Counted from the stretch's first letter, positions 1 through 8,793 are shown. The stretch: DNA of 64,000 nt from Castellaniella daejeonensis (GCF_039523555.1 NZ_BAAAFN010000010.1:1-64000), one strand, 5' to 3'. Notes: generated by a model not told the origin, from the letters alone. Numbers and translations are program-made.

Positions 1-85
1 TAGGGGTTAACCCGAGTGCCTGGCGGCGAAGAAACGAGACTATAGCACGCTTTTTAAAGCGGGTGCAAATCCCGTTTCCAATACC

Positions 86-1270
86 CTACTGAAGTGCCGC
101 TACCGGGCCGGCCAGACGCCTGCAGAAACCCATCAGCACCAGTGAACCCAGGACCAGGACGGCAGACAGCCAGGGCAGGCCCGCCAGGCTTATTGACTGG
201 GTCGCCATGCCGCCCAACGCCGTGCCCAGGGCGATGCCCAGCTGCATGCCCGACTGGTTGAGCCCGACCAGGACACCCCGCGCTTCCGGCACCAGGGCCG
301 CGGCGCGGATCTGTTGCGCGGGTCCCGCTGCCCACGCCGTGGCGGACCACATTATCAGGGCAGCGGCGACTCCATACAACGAGCCGGATGGCCATAGCCA
401 GGCAGCCAGCGGCAGGGTCAGCAGGCAGGCTGCCTGCAGGAGCTTCGATGCCACCAGCGTCGCGTGGTATCCGTGCCGGTCGGTACGGCTGCCGCCGAAC
501 CGCGAACCCACCAGGCTGGCCAGCCCGAACGCCAGGAGCAGCGGACTGATCGACGCGCCGTCGAGATGCTGCACACCGATCAGGTAGGGCGTCAGGAAAC
601 TATAGGTCATGACATACCCCGCCATCCAGAGCACCGTCACCATCAGCCCGGCCAGGACGGCGGGACGATGGAGAAAGGCAAGCTGCGCGCGCAGCGGGAT
701 GGAAGCCGCAGGACTCAGGGCGGGCAGCACGAAACGGTGGCTCAGCGCGACGACCAGGCTCAGCAGCCCGACCAGGGGAAAGACGGCATGCCAGCCGAAC
801 CGCAGCGCGATTTCCCGCCCGACCGGGACGGCCACGATCAGGGATGCGGTAAATCCCATGATGACCGTGGCGATGGCCCGCCCCTGCCGTTGCGAGCCGG
901 CCAGCGAGGCTGCCGTGGACAGGGCGGTGACCACGGCGGTCCCGCCCGAGAGCGCTTGGAGGATGCGCACCGGAACGAAGGTCCAGAAATCCTGGACCAG
1001 CAGCGTGGCGATGCTGGCCAACGCGTACAAGAGCATTGCGGTGATCATGACCTTGCGCCGGCCGATATGGCTGGTCAGCGCCACCACGATCGGCACGCAC
1101 AGGCCATACACGAAAGCATAGAGCGTGATCAGCTGGCCGGCCAGTGCCACCGGGGCGCCCAGCCCGGGGGCCACCAGATCCAGGATGCCTGCCAGGATGT
1201 ATTCGTTGGCGCCAGCCACGAACGTCGTCATGGCGAGCAGGAGAATCTGGTACTGAAGAGGCACTTTCAT
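86..1270 (-). CDS. MFS drug-efflux-type transporter (DHA1 family)
   Basis: A 394-residue integral membrane protein of the major facilitator superfamily, probably a proton-coupled exporter of small molecules in the inner membrane. It is hydrophobic throughout, of the usual 12-helix length. The motif-A loop SHIGRRK between helices 2 and 3 is at residues 67-73, and the N-terminus (AGANEYILAGIL) is typical of the arabinose-efflux/DHA1 group. It lies 73 bases downstream of an ArsR-type regulator on the same strand, and the gap contains a copy of a motif also found before that regulator, so control by it is plausible. The ribosome binding site is weak. The substrate cannot be read from the sequence. 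Confidence 0.85.
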   Translation of the reverse strand: MKVPLQYQILLLAMTTFVAGANEYILAGILDLVAPGLGAPVALAGQLITLYAFVYGLCVPIVVALTSHIGRRKVMITAMLLYALASIATLLVQDFWTFVPVRILQALSGGTAVVTALSTAASLAGSQRQGRAIATVIMGFTASLIVAVPVGREIALRFGWHAVFPLVGLLSLVVALSHRFVLPALSPAASIPLRAQLAFLHRPAVLAGLMVTVLWMAGYVMTYSFLTPYLIGVQHLDGASISPLLLAFGLASLVGSRFGGSRTDRHGYHATLVASKLLQAACLLTLPLAAWLWPSGSLYGVAAALIMWSATAWAAGPAQQIRAAALVPEARGVLVGLNQSGMQLGIALGTALGGMATQSISLAGLPWLSAVLVLGSLVLMGFCRRLAGPVAALQ

Positions 1271-1282
1271 GATTTCATATCT

Positions 1283-1302
1283 ACGATTTGGGATTTGTCG
1301 AT
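1283..1302. promoter_or_regulatory. Candidate ArsR-type operator before the MFS gene
   Basis: ACGATTTG followed by GG and ATTTGTCGAT, flanked by an ATATC/GATAT pair. The octamer ACGATTTG is the complement of the CAAATCGT that occurs twice in front of the neighbouring regulator gene. Binding is inferred from this sharing only. Confidence 0.4.
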
Positions 1303-1343
1303 ATATAAAGGCGCCATGCGGACCCTATTGCAGCCGCCCGGCG

Positions 1344-1652
1344 CTAGAGTTCCCGGACGATGGCGGCAGCCACTTCGGTCACGGATTGCTCGTTTCTCTT
1401 GTAGAGCGTGTACTTTCCGATCCGCGACACGGAGACCAGGCCCGCATCGCGCAGAATCGACATATAGGTGGACGCCGTGGACTGGTTGACGCCCAGGAGA
1501 TCGGCGATCTGCAACACGCAGACCCCGTCGGCGACGGGATCGATTCCGGCCGCCGGCTTGAAATGCCGGCGCGGATCCCGCATTGCCGAAAGCACGGTGC
1601 GCCGGTGCGGGTTATCCAGCGCCTTCAGCGCCAGGTCGAGGTCCAGGTTCAT
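1344..1652 (-). CDS. ArsR-family winged-helix transcriptional regulator
   Basis: A 102-residue small regulator with a winged helix-turn-helix at about residues 47-73 (LQIADLLGVNQSTASTYMS) followed by the wing (SRIGKYTLYKR). This is the compact architecture of ArsR/SmtB proteins. No Cys-x-Cys metal site is visible; the only cysteine is isolated at residue 45, so it may sense something other than arsenic or a metal, or act through redox. It sits upstream of the MFS pump on the same strand, and two direct repeats of CAAATCGT precede it, so it probably represses itself and the pump. Confidence 0.8.
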   Translation of the reverse strand: MNLDLDLALKALDNPHRRTVLSAMRDPRRHFKPAAGIDPVADGVCVLQIADLLGVNQSTASTYMSILRDAGLVSVSRIGKYTLYKRNEQSVTEVAAAIVREL

Positions 1653-1676
1653 GCGGCCATACTAACCGACGTATTG

Positions 1677-1692
1677 CAAATCGTCAAATCGT
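1677..1692. promoter_or_regulatory. Tandem CAAATCGT repeats, candidate ArsR-type autoregulatory operator
   Basis: Two abutting copies of CAAATCGT, 25 bases before the regulator's start codon. The complement ACGATTTG recurs before the downstream MFS gene. This placement fits an autorepressor site, but no binding evidence is available. Confidence 0.4.
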
Positions 1693-1699
1693 TCAGCAT

Positions 1700-1732
1700 G
1701 CACCGGACAGCCCCCGGGGGACTGTCCGGTGC
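1700..1732 (-). terminator. Hairpin after the catalase gene
   Basis: A perfect 11-base inverted repeat (GCACCGGACAG / CTGTCCGGTGC) encloses CCCCC-GGGGG, beginning 7 bases past the catalase stop codon. There is no T tract in the catalase direction, so it is either a weak intrinsic terminator or a transcript-end stabilising hairpin. Confidence 0.5.
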
Positions 1733-1738
1733 CCTGCC

Positions 1739-3175
1739 CTAGCCTTCCAGTTTCCGGATGGCGGCGGCTACGCCGGCGCCGTAGGCGGGATCGGCCTGGG
1801 TGCAGTGCTCGACATGGAGTGCCTGCACATCGGGCGTGACGCCGGCGATGGCGCGCGCCGTATTGTCGAACAGGGCCTGCTGCTGCGCGGGCGTCATCAG
1901 GCGGAACAGCGCGCCCGGCTGCGAGAAGTAATCCGTGTCCTCGCGGTGATTCCAGTGGTCGGCCGCGCCTTCCAGACTGAGCGGCGGTTCGCGGTAGTCG
2001 GGCTGCTCGGCCCATTCGCCGGAGCGGTTGGGCTGGTTGCCGGTAAGGCCGCCATGGTTGCCGTCCACCCGCATCGCGCCGTCGCGGTGATAGCTGTGGA
2101 AGGGGCAACGCGGCGCATTGACCGGGATCTGGTGGTGGTTGACGCCCAACCGGTAGCGCTGGGCATCGCCATAGGAGAACAGCCGAGCCTGCAGCATGCG
2201 GTCCGGCGAGAAGCCGATGCCCGGAACCACGTTGGCCGGCGTAAAGGCCGCCTGCTCGACTTCGGCGAAGAAATTCTCGGGGTTGCGGTTCAGTTCCAGC
2301 ACGCCGACCTCGATCATGGGGTAATCGCCATGCGGCCAGACCTTGGTCAGGTCGAAGGGGTTCAGGTGATAGCTGCCGGCCTCTTTCTCGGGCATGACCT
2401 GGATGAACAGCGTCCAGCGCGGAAAGTCGCCCCGTGCGATGCTGTCGTACAGATCGCGCTGCGAACTCTCGCGGTCGCGGCCGATCAGTTCCGCGGCCTG
2501 GGCGTCGGTCAGGTTGCGGATGCCCTGCTGCGACTTGAAGTGGAATTTCACCCAGAAGCGCTCGTTGGCGGCGTTGATGAGGCTGAAGGTATGGCTGCCG
2601 AACAGGTGCATGTGGCGATAGTCGGACGGGATGCCGCGATCGCTCATGACGATGGTGATCTGGTGCAGGGCCTCGGGCAGGCCGGTCCAGAATTCCCAAT
2701 TGTTCTGGGCGCTGCGCATGCCGGTGCCCGGATCGCGCTTGACCGCATGGTTCAGGTCGGGGAATTTCAGCGGGTCGCGGAAAAAGAACACCGGGGTGTT
2801 GTTGCCCACCAGGTCCCAGTTGCCCTCTTCCGTATAGAACTTCATGGCGATGCCGCGGATGTCGCGCTCGGCATCGGCGGCGCCGCGCTCGCCGGCCACC
2901 GTGGAAAAGCGGGCGAACAGCGGCGTCTGCTTGCCGACCTGCGAGAACAGCGCGGCGCGCGTGTAGCGGGTGATGTCGTGGGTGACGGTGAAGGTGCCAT
3001 AGGCGCCCGCACCCTTGGCATGCATGCGCCGCTCGGGAATCACCTCGCGGTCGAAGTGGGCCAGCTTCTCGAGCAGCCAGACGTCCTGCAGCAGGGCCGG
3101 ACCGCGGGAGCCGGCCGTCAGGATGTTCTGGTTATCGGCAACGGGCGCGCCGGCTGCGGTGGTCAATTTCTTCAT
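1739..3175 (-). CDS. katA: Monofunctional haem catalase
   Basis: Cytoplasmic catalase of 478 residues, the small-subunit clade 3 length, that disproportionates hydrogen peroxide. Visible active-site residues are the distal His52 in RRMHAKG, the distal Asn in VGNNTP (about 125) and the proximal haem-ligand Tyr335 in RLFSYGDAQRYR. The start is placed at 3175 because AGGAG lies six bases before that ATG, whereas it directly abuts an earlier in-frame ATG at 3181. A four-part OxyR-like box lies 112-148 bases upstream, so peroxide induction is likely. A strong hairpin follows the stop codon. Confidence 0.97.
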   Translation of the reverse strand: MKKLTTAAGAPVADNQNILTAGSRGPALLQDVWLLEKLAHFDREVIPERRMHAKGAGAYGTFTVTHDITRYTRAALFSQVGKQTPLFARFSTVAGERGAADAERDIRGIAMKFYTEEGNWDLVGNNTPVFFFRDPLKFPDLNHAVKRDPGTGMRSAQNNWEFWTGLPEALHQITIVMSDRGIPSDYRHMHLFGSHTFSLINAANERFWVKFHFKSQQGIRNLTDAQAAELIGRDRESSQRDLYDSIARGDFPRWTLFIQVMPEKEAGSYHLNPFDLTKVWPHGDYPMIEVGVLELNRNPENFFAEVEQAAFTPANVVPGIGFSPDRMLQARLFSYGDAQRYRLGVNHHQIPVNAPRCPFHSYHRDGAMRVDGNHGGLTGNQPNRSGEWAEQPDYREPPLSLEGAADHWNHREDTDYFSQPGALFRLMTPAQQQALFDNTARAIAGVTPDVQALHVEHCTQADPAYGAGVAAAIRKLEG

Positions 3176-3286
3176 GAGCATCTCCTGTGCTTGGACACCG
3201 CCGCCAGGGCAGTGCCGGAACCGGGATCCCGCTTCGGCGGGATCCGCATGAGGAGAGAGTCTAGTCAGACCCGAACAATAAATAAA

Positions 3287-3323
3287 ATTGAATATTGCTC
3301 TTTATTTGATAGACGTCATCTAT
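3287..3323. promoter_or_regulatory. OxyR-like binding site upstream of the catalase gene
   Basis: Four tetramers at exact seven-base spacing: ATTG-N7-CTCT-N7-ATAG-N7-CTAT. The established OxyR consensus is ATAG-N7-CTAT-N7-ATAG-N7-CTAT; this matches 14 of 16 positions over the expected 37 bases. No oxyR gene is in the window. Confidence 0.65.
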
Positions 3324-3363
3324 TGGAAGAAATCCGCAGCCCGCACGCTGCCGCCGGCGCCAC

Positions 3364-3843
3364 TTACGTCGGCAATTCAGTCGTTTCCTTGATGGACTGC
3401 AGCGCAAAGCTGCTGCGGATGTCGACCACGGCCGGATGCCGCATCAGGGTATCCATGGCGAAACGTGAAAAGGCCGCCAGGTCCCGGACCTGGACGCGCA
3501 GCAGATAGTCCATATCGCCCGACATGGCATAGCACTGGACGACTTCCGACCAGCTCTGGACGTCGCGGGCGAACGCGGACATGGCGCCGTGCTCGGAACG
3601 GTGCGATTTGTCCAGCCGCACGAAGACATAGGCCAGCAGCCCCAGGCCGAGCTTTTCCGGATCCGCCAGCGCGACATAGCGGCGGATGTAGCCCTGGTCT
3701 TCCAGGCGCTTGACGCGCCGCAGGCAGGGGCTGGGCGACAGGGCCACCCGCTGCGCCAGGTCCTGATTGCTGATACGGCCATCACGCTGCAGATGCGACA
3801 GGATCAGGCGATCTGTCCTGTCCAGGTCGTCGATAGGCATCAT
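3364..3843 (-). CDS. Lrp/AsnC-family transcriptional regulator
   Basis: A 159-residue regulator with an N-terminal helix-turn-helix (about residues 25-45, ISNQDLAQRVALSPSPCLRRV) and a C-terminal RAM/AsnC ligand-binding domain, the standard Lrp length. It is divergent from the 4-hydroxyphenylpyruvate dioxygenase gene with 141 bases between start codons, a common arrangement for local control of aromatic amino-acid catabolism. It probably senses an amino acid or keto acid of tyrosine/phenylalanine metabolism and controls hppD; that role is inferred from position. Confidence 0.85.
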   Translation of the reverse strand: MMPIDDLDRTDRLILSHLQRDGRISNQDLAQRVALSPSPCLRRVKRLEDQGYIRRYVALADPEKLGLGLLAYVFVRLDKSHRSEHGAMSAFARDVQSWSEVVQCYAMSGDMDYLLRVQVRDLAAFSRFAMDTLMRHPAVVDIRSSFALQSIKETTELPT

Positions 3844-3984
3844 ATTGTCTCAACCACGAATTATTAGATGAATGATTGCGTCACGGTAGGGAATCGTACC
3901 GCAGATTTGCAATCTTTCCCTCCATCATTTTCCCTAGAATGCCAAAAGGAGACCCAAGAACGAAACACGGACGGAGACAGGTTC

Positions 3985-5088
3985 ATGCGCGCATCCTTCA
4001 CTCCCTGGGACAACCCCCTGGGCACCGCGGGTTTCGAATTCGTGGAATACACGGCGGAAGACCCCGCCGCGCTGGGCCGCGTGTTCGAAGCCCTGGGCTT
4101 CCGGGCCATCGCCCGGCACCGCAAGAAAGCCGTCACGCTGTATCGCCAGGGAGCGATCAACTTCCTGGTCAACGCCGAACCCGATTCCTTCGCGCAGCGA
4201 TTCGCGCGCCAGCACGGCCCGTCGATCTGTGCCATCGGCCTGCGCGTGCAGGACGCGGCCCACGCCTACAGGGCAGCCCTGGAACGCGGCGCCTGGGGCT
4301 TCGACTCGCACAGCGGCCCTATGGAACTCAACATCCCGGCCATCAAGGGCATCGGTGATTCGCTGATCTACCTGGTGGACCGCTGGCGCGGCAAATACGG
4401 CCACGGGGGGATCGGAGACATCGGCATCTACGACGTGGATTTCGAGCCCCTGGACCACGCCACGGCCCGGGACGATCTGCGCCACGAGGGTGCCGGCCTG
4501 CTCTCCATCGATCACCTGACGCACAACGTGCACCGCGGCAGGATGGCCGAATGGGCCGAATTCTACGAACGCATCTTCAATTTCCGCGAGATCCGCTACT
4601 TCGACATCGAGGGGCAGCTCACCGGGGTGAAATCCAAGGCCATGACCTCGCCCTGCGGGCAGATCCGCATCCCCATCAACGAGGAAGGCGGCGACACGCC
4701 GGGCCAGATCCAGGAATACCTGGAGCAGTACCGGGGCGAAGGCATCCAGCACATCGCCCTGTCCACCGACGACATCCACAGCACGGTGGAACGGCTCAGG
4801 GGGCAGGTGAAATTCCTGGATACCCCGGACACTTATTACGAACTGCTGGACAAGCGGCTGCCGGGTCACGGCGAAGATACGGAACGCCTGCGCCGCAATC
4901 GCATCCTGCTCGACGGCGCCCCGGACGGCGGCCTGCTGCTGCAGATCTTCACCGCCAACCAGATCGGCCCCATTTTCTTCGAGATCATCCAGCGCAAGGG
5001 CAACGACGGCTTCGGAGAAGGCAATTTCAAGGCGCTGTTCGAATCCATCGAACTGGACCAGATCCGTCGGGGCGTGCTGCGGACCTGA
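3985..5088 (+). CDS. hppD: 4-hydroxyphenylpyruvate dioxygenase
   Basis: Non-haem Fe(II) dioxygenase that converts 4-hydroxyphenylpyruvate to homogentisate in tyrosine degradation. The 367-residue protein has two vicinal-oxygen-chelate modules. The expected iron ligands are present: His177 (SIDHLTHNV), His256 (IQHIALSTDD) and Glu333 (FFEIIQRKG). The start at 3985 follows GGAGACAG and gives the usual N-terminus; an upstream in-frame ATG at 3868 would add 39 unrelated residues. Homogentisate dioxygenase and fumarylacetoacetase are not adjacent. The divergent Lrp-type gene is its likely regulator. Confidence 0.95.
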   Translation: MRASFTPWDNPLGTAGFEFVEYTAEDPAALGRVFEALGFRAIARHRKKAVTLYRQGAINFLVNAEPDSFAQRFARQHGPSICAIGLRVQDAAHAYRAALERGAWGFDSHSGPMELNIPAIKGIGDSLIYLVDRWRGKYGHGGIGDIGIYDVDFEPLDHATARDDLRHEGAGLLSIDHLTHNVHRGRMAEWAEFYERIFNFREIRYFDIEGQLTGVKSKAMTSPCGQIRIPINEEGGDTPGQIQEYLEQYRGEGIQHIALSTDDIHSTVERLRGQVKFLDTPDTYYELLDKRLPGHGEDTERLRRNRILLDGAPDGGLLLQIFTANQIGPIFFEIIQRKGNDGFGEGNFKALFESIELDQIRRGVLRT

Positions 5089-5195
5089 ACCCGGCAGCCA
5101 CAGAGGCCGCCGGCCATTCCACGGCTGGCGTCCCCTCTTACAATGCCGGAATGCGGCGCGCACAACGGCGCGGCCCTTTCCCGGAACCTGTCTCC

Positions 5196-6158
5196 ATGCT
5201 CCACTACCTGAACACCATCCGGCTCCGCAGCACGCGCATGTTCCTGACGATCACGCGCATCATGCTGCCGGTGATGGTGATCGTCTACGTCGCCGATCGC
5301 CTGGGCCTGGTGCGCCTGGCCGGCGAGGCCCTGACGCCGGCCATGGCACTGCTGGGGCTGCCGCCCGAAGCCGGGATCATCTGGGCCACCACCGCACTGA
5401 CCAATATATACGGCGGCATGGCCTCGATGGCCGCGCTGTCCGACGGGCTGCAGATGACGACGGCCCAGGTCAGCGCGCTGGGGGCGATGATGCTGTTCGC
5501 CCACAACATTCCCACGGAGCAATCCGTCGTGCGCCGGGCGGGCGCAAGCGCGCTGGTCACAGGGGCGCTGCGCATCGCCGTCGCGCTGGTCTACGGCGCC
5601 GCCGTCTGCTGGATCTGCCGGGTGCTGGACGTGCTGCAGGATCCGGTCTCCCTGGCGTGGATGCGCCAGGACGCGGGGCTGACCCAGGGGCCGCCCGACG
5701 TCTGGTCCTGGGCCTTGTCCACGGTACAGTCGCTGGCGCTGGTCCTGGCGATCATCGTCGGGCTGGTGGTGCTGCTGGACGTGCTGGAACGACTGGGTAT
5801 CACACGGCTCGTGACCCGGATGCTGACCCCCGTGCTGCGTCTGTCCGGCCTGGAAGAACGCGCCGCGCCCCTGACCACGGTGGGCGTGCTGCTGGGCCTG
5901 GCCTACGGCGGCGCGCTGATCATCGAAGCCGCGGAACGCGAGAACTACAGCCCCCGCACGCGCCTGCTGGCCCTGTCGTGGCTGTCGCTATGCCACGCCC
6001 TGATCGAAGACACCCTGCTGATCCTGGCACTGGGCGCCGATGTATGGGTGATCCTGGTGCTGCGCGGGCTGGCGACTCTGGGCGTGCTGGCAGCCCTGGC
6101 GGCATTGACGCGGCCGGGCACCGCCTGGGGCCGCAGGCTGGCCGCATCGGCGCAATGA
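5196..6158 (+). CDS. Nucleoside-recognition (Gate) domain membrane protein
   Basis: A 320-residue polytopic membrane protein with two Gate/nucleoside-recognition repeats, each carrying polar helix-breaking stretches (TALTNIYGGMASMAAL in the first half, LLGLAYGGALIIEAAERE in the second). Proteins of this group resemble spore-maturation SpmA/SpmB and parts of nucleoside transporters; their substrate is generally unknown. The start at 5196 places a short basic N-terminus before the first helix; an upstream ATG at 5151 is possible but would add a hydrophilic extension. It lies 107 bases after hppD and is probably a separate unit. Confidence 0.75.
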   Translation: MLHYLNTIRLRSTRMFLTITRIMLPVMVIVYVADRLGLVRLAGEALTPAMALLGLPPEAGIIWATTALTNIYGGMASMAALSDGLQMTTAQVSALGAMMLFAHNIPTEQSVVRRAGASALVTGALRIAVALVYGAAVCWICRVLDVLQDPVSLAWMRQDAGLTQGPPDVWSWALSTVQSLALVLAIIVGLVVLLDVLERLGITRLVTRMLTPVLRLSGLEERAAPLTTVGVLLGLAYGGALIIEAAERENYSPRTRLLALSWLSLCHALIEDTLLILALGADVWVILVLRGLATLGVLAALAALTRPGTAWGRRLAASAQ

Positions 6159-6207
6159 GCCGCTCTTGCGCATTGCGGCAGGCTGCCCGCGGGAAGGCGG
6201 CTTATCT

Positions 6208-6753
6208 TCAGCGCATCAGGTGCGCGTAGCGCTGGCGGAACTTCGCCAGCTTCGGCGCGATGACGAACCGGCAATAGCCCTGCTCGGGATTGCGCCGGTA
6301 GTATTCCCGGTGCAGTTCCTCGGCCGGCCAGAACGGGCCGGCCCGCTCGATCCGGGTGACGATCGGATCGTCGAAGGCTGCCTGCGCCTCGGCGCGCACC
6401 GCCTCGGCCAGGGTGCGCTGTGTCTCGTCCCGCCAGAACACGACCGAGGCATACTGCGGCCCCGTGTCGTTGCCCTGCCGGTCGGGCGTGGTCGGATCGT
6501 GCGTGCCGAAGAAGACTTCCAGCAAAGTGCGATAGCCGACCCGCCGGGGATCGAACGTCACCTGCACGACCTCGACGTGCCCGGTGTCCTGGCGGCAGAC
6601 CTGTTCATAGGTGGGATGGTCGACATGACCACCGCAATAGCCGGGCATGACATCCAGCACCCCATCGAGTGCCCGGAACACGGGCTCCAGGCACCAGAAG
6701 CACCCGCCGCCGAAGATCGCGGTTCCGGTTGAGTCGTTTTCCTGGTGTTCCAT
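6208..6753 (-). CDS. msrA: Peptide methionine sulfoxide reductase A
   Basis: Reduces the S-epimer of methionine sulfoxide in proteins and free methionine, repairing oxidative damage. The 181-residue protein carries the catalytic motif GCFW with Cys18, then the MsrA core (SGYCGG-like PGYCGGHVDHPTYEQV, and PQYASVVFW). The start follows GGAGAA with seven bases spacing. Upstream by 31 bases on the same strand is a small secreted cytochrome c, with which it may be co-transcribed. No MsrB is fused or adjacent. Confidence 0.95.
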   Translation of the reverse strand: MEHQENDSTGTAIFGGGCFWCLEPVFRALDGVLDVMPGYCGGHVDHPTYEQVCRQDTGHVEVVQVTFDPRRVGYRTLLEVFFGTHDPTTPDRQGNDTGPQYASVVFWRDETQRTLAEAVRAEAQAAFDDPIVTRIERAGPFWPAEELHREYYRRNPEQGYCRFVIAPKLAKFRQRYAHLMR

Positions 6754-6784
6754 GCGGTTCTCCTTGCCGGTCACGCCGGACCGT

Positions 6785-7144
6785 TCACTTGCCGGACGGA
6801 TCTTTCTGCAGCGACAGGATCCACGACGCCAGGCGCAGGGCATCGATATCGGACAACCGGGTCTGGGCCGGCATGGGAATGGCCCCCCACTGCCCGCGGC
6901 TGCCTTCGCGGATGACGCGCGCCAGGTGGCCGGCCGCTTCGGGCCGGCCCTGGAAGCGCTCGGCGATGGCCCGGAACGGCGGCCCCACCCGGCGGGCGTC
7001 GACCTGATGGCAGCCCAGGCACTGGCGCTGGCCGGCCAGCGCCAGGCCATCGGCCGCCGAGGCGCCGCTCGCCCGGGCACCCGTCGCGCACAGCGCCAGC
7101 ATCCCCGCCAGCACGATCCCGATCACCTTGCCGCATCCCGCCAT
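6785..7144 (-). CDS. Small periplasmic c-type cytochrome
   Basis: A 119-residue secreted class I cytochrome c. An N-terminal signal peptide (hydrophobic stretch about residues 7-22, likely cleavage after ARA) precedes the haem-attachment motif CLGCH (Cys42, Cys45, His46). The likely axial Met91 lies in IPMPAQ near the C-terminus, as in cytochrome c551/c552 electron carriers. It probably shuttles electrons in the periplasm; the partner is unknown. msrA follows 31 bases downstream on the same strand. Confidence 0.85.
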   Translation of the reverse strand: MAGCGKVIGIVLAGMLALCATGARASGASAADGLALAGQRQCLGCHQVDARRVGPPFRAIAERFQGRPEAAGHLARVIREGSRGQWGAIPMPAQTRLSDIDALRLASWILSLQKDPSGK

Positions 7145-7265
7145 TGCCCGATCCTTCCACCCGCTGTCCTGGTCCGGGGCACCGCCCCGTCATCGATCGC
7201 CCGGCCGGCTCCTGCCGGCCCGATCACGGTATTATCCATGATTGTCTCCCTACCCTGCCGCATCC

Positions 7266-8066
7266 ATGCCCTACCCCCACATCGATCCCATCGCCCTGCA
7301 GCTCGGTCCCATCGCGATCCACTGGTACGGGCTCATGTATCTGGCCGGATTCGGCCTGGCCTGGCTGCTGGGGCGCTGGCGCATCCAGCACCATCCTTCG
7401 CCCGCCAGCCTGACGCTGCGCGACCTGGAGGACATCATCTTCTACGGGGTGCTGGGTGTGGTGCTGGGCGGGCGCCTGGGCTACGTGCTGTTCTACAAGC
7501 TCGACGACTACCTGGCACACCCGCTGTCGATCTTCCAGGTGTGGCAAGGCGGCATGTCCTTCCACGGCGGCCTGATCGGCGTGACGCTGGCGATGCTGCT
7601 CTTCGCCCGCAAGCGCGGCCAGCCGCTGCTGGCCATCGGGGATTTCATCGCGCCCCTGATTCCGCTGGGCCTGGCCGCCGGGCGCCTGGGCAATTTCATC
7701 AACGGCGAATTGTGGGGCCGCCCCACGGACCTGCCCTGGGGCATGGTCTTTCCGGGGGCGCACGACGGCATGCCGCGCCACCCCTCGCAACTCTACGAAA
7801 TGGGGTTCGAGGGCTTTGCCCTGTTCGCCCTGGTGTGGTGGTTCGCCCGCAAGCCTCGCCCCATGGGCCAGGTCAGCGCCGTATTCCTGATGGGCTACGG
7901 ACTGTTCCGGTTCCTGGTGGAATTCACCCGGGAACCGGACGATTTCCTGGGGCTGCTGGCGGGCGGGCTATCGATGGGTCAGATCCTGTCGCTGCCCATG
8001 ATCCTGATCGGGCTGGCCCTGTTCATTTGGGCAGCAAGGCGATCGTCCCCTGTACCGACACGCTGA
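7266..8066 (+). CDS. lgt: Prolipoprotein diacylglyceryl transferase
   Basis: Inner-membrane enzyme that transfers diacylglycerol from phosphatidylglycerol to the lipobox cysteine of prolipoproteins, the first step of lipoprotein maturation. The 266-residue protein has several membrane helices, the essential-histidine segment SFHGGLIG (His100) and the Lgt signature GRLGNFINGELWGR at residues 139-152, including Arg140. The start at 7266 is preferred over an upstream ATG at 7242 because it gives the standard N-terminus. Its last 44 bases overlap the end of the convergent SIMPL-domain gene. Confidence 0.96.
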   Translation: MPYPHIDPIALQLGPIAIHWYGLMYLAGFGLAWLLGRWRIQHHPSPASLTLRDLEDIIFYGVLGVVLGGRLGYVLFYKLDDYLAHPLSIFQVWQGGMSFHGGLIGVTLAMLLFARKRGQPLLAIGDFIAPLIPLGLAAGRLGNFINGELWGRPTDLPWGMVFPGAHDGMPRHPSQLYEMGFEGFALFALVWWFARKPRPMGQVSAVFLMGYGLFRFLVEFTREPDDFLGLLAGGLSMGQILSLPMILIGLALFIWAARRSSPVPTR

Positions 8067-8742
8067 CCCGCTCGCGGCCGCCCTCGACGGGGGCGGCTGC
8101 CTTGTCGGCAGCCATCGCGCTCATCATCATGCGCGGCATGGGCACGGGCGGCACGGCGCCCTGCCCCCCCAGTTCGACCGAGCGGAAACGATAAGCGCCG
8201 AAACCCAGGGCCTGGGTCAGGGCCTGGGCACGGGCCTTGAATGCATCGACCGCCTGGGCCAGGAGCTTCTGCTCTTCGGCCGCGCGCCGTTCCCGGGAAA
8301 CCGAGAACGACAGGCCCGAGATCGGCATGCGGTCGCCCAGGCTGGCGGCCAGCTTCGAGACGGCGGGAAAATCGCGCGATTCGAGCAGGATTTCGGCCTG
8401 GCCGCGCCATTCGGCGATCTTGCCTTCGCGGTCCGTGGTCGGCCAGATCCGATAGGACCCGCTGCGGGCCTCGATGCCCTGGTGCCCCTTGGCCTGCTTC
8501 ATGACCGAATCCAGGCGCTGGTTCAGCGCATCGGCGACTTCTGTCTGGGATGCCCCGGACAGCTCGGCCGCCAGGGTGATTTCCACGGTGTCCTGCGCAA
8601 CCTCGGACGAGGCCTCGGCCGACAGCGTGGCCCTGGGCTCGTCGGCTTCGGCCTCGTGGGCCAGGGCCGGCATGGCCACGGAAGCCAGGACCAGCGACAG
8701 TCCGGCCAGAAGTTGCTTGCGATTGCGCACGCCTCGATACAT
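8023..8742 (-). CDS. Secreted SIMPL-domain (DUF541) protein
   Basis: A 239-residue exported protein of the SIMPL/DUF541 family, whose members (for example E. coli YggE) form periplasmic or outer-membrane-associated oligomers linked to oxidative stress but lack an agreed biochemical role. A signal peptide (about residues 9-26, ending MPALA) is followed by the SIMPL fold. The start at 8742 has GGAGTGG upstream and puts the signal peptide at the N-terminus; an upstream in-frame ATG at 8859 would run through the 6S RNA terminator. The 3' end overlaps lgt by 44 bases. Confidence 0.8.
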   Translation of the reverse strand: MYRGVRNRKQLLAGLSLVLASVAMPALAHEAEADEPRATLSAEASSEVAQDTVEITLAAELSGASQTEVADALNQRLDSVMKQAKGHQGIEARSGSYRIWPTTDREGKIAEWRGQAEILLESRDFPAVSKLAASLGDRMPISGLSFSVSRERRAAEEQKLLAQAVDAFKARAQALTQALGFGAYRFRSVELGGQGAVPPVPMPRMMMSAMAADKAAAPVEGGRERVSVSVQGTIALLPK

Positions 8743-8753
8743 TTTCCACTCCT

Positions 8754-8793
8754 GAAAAGACGAAAGCCCGTCGCGATACCACGACGAGCTTTC
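8754..8793 (-). terminator. Intrinsic terminator of 6S RNA
   Basis: In the leftward transcript GAAAGCUCGUCG pairs with CGACGGGCUUUC (one G-U pair), followed by GUCUUUUC. It sits immediately after the 6S RNA sequence and before the SIMPL-domain gene. Confidence 0.75.
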
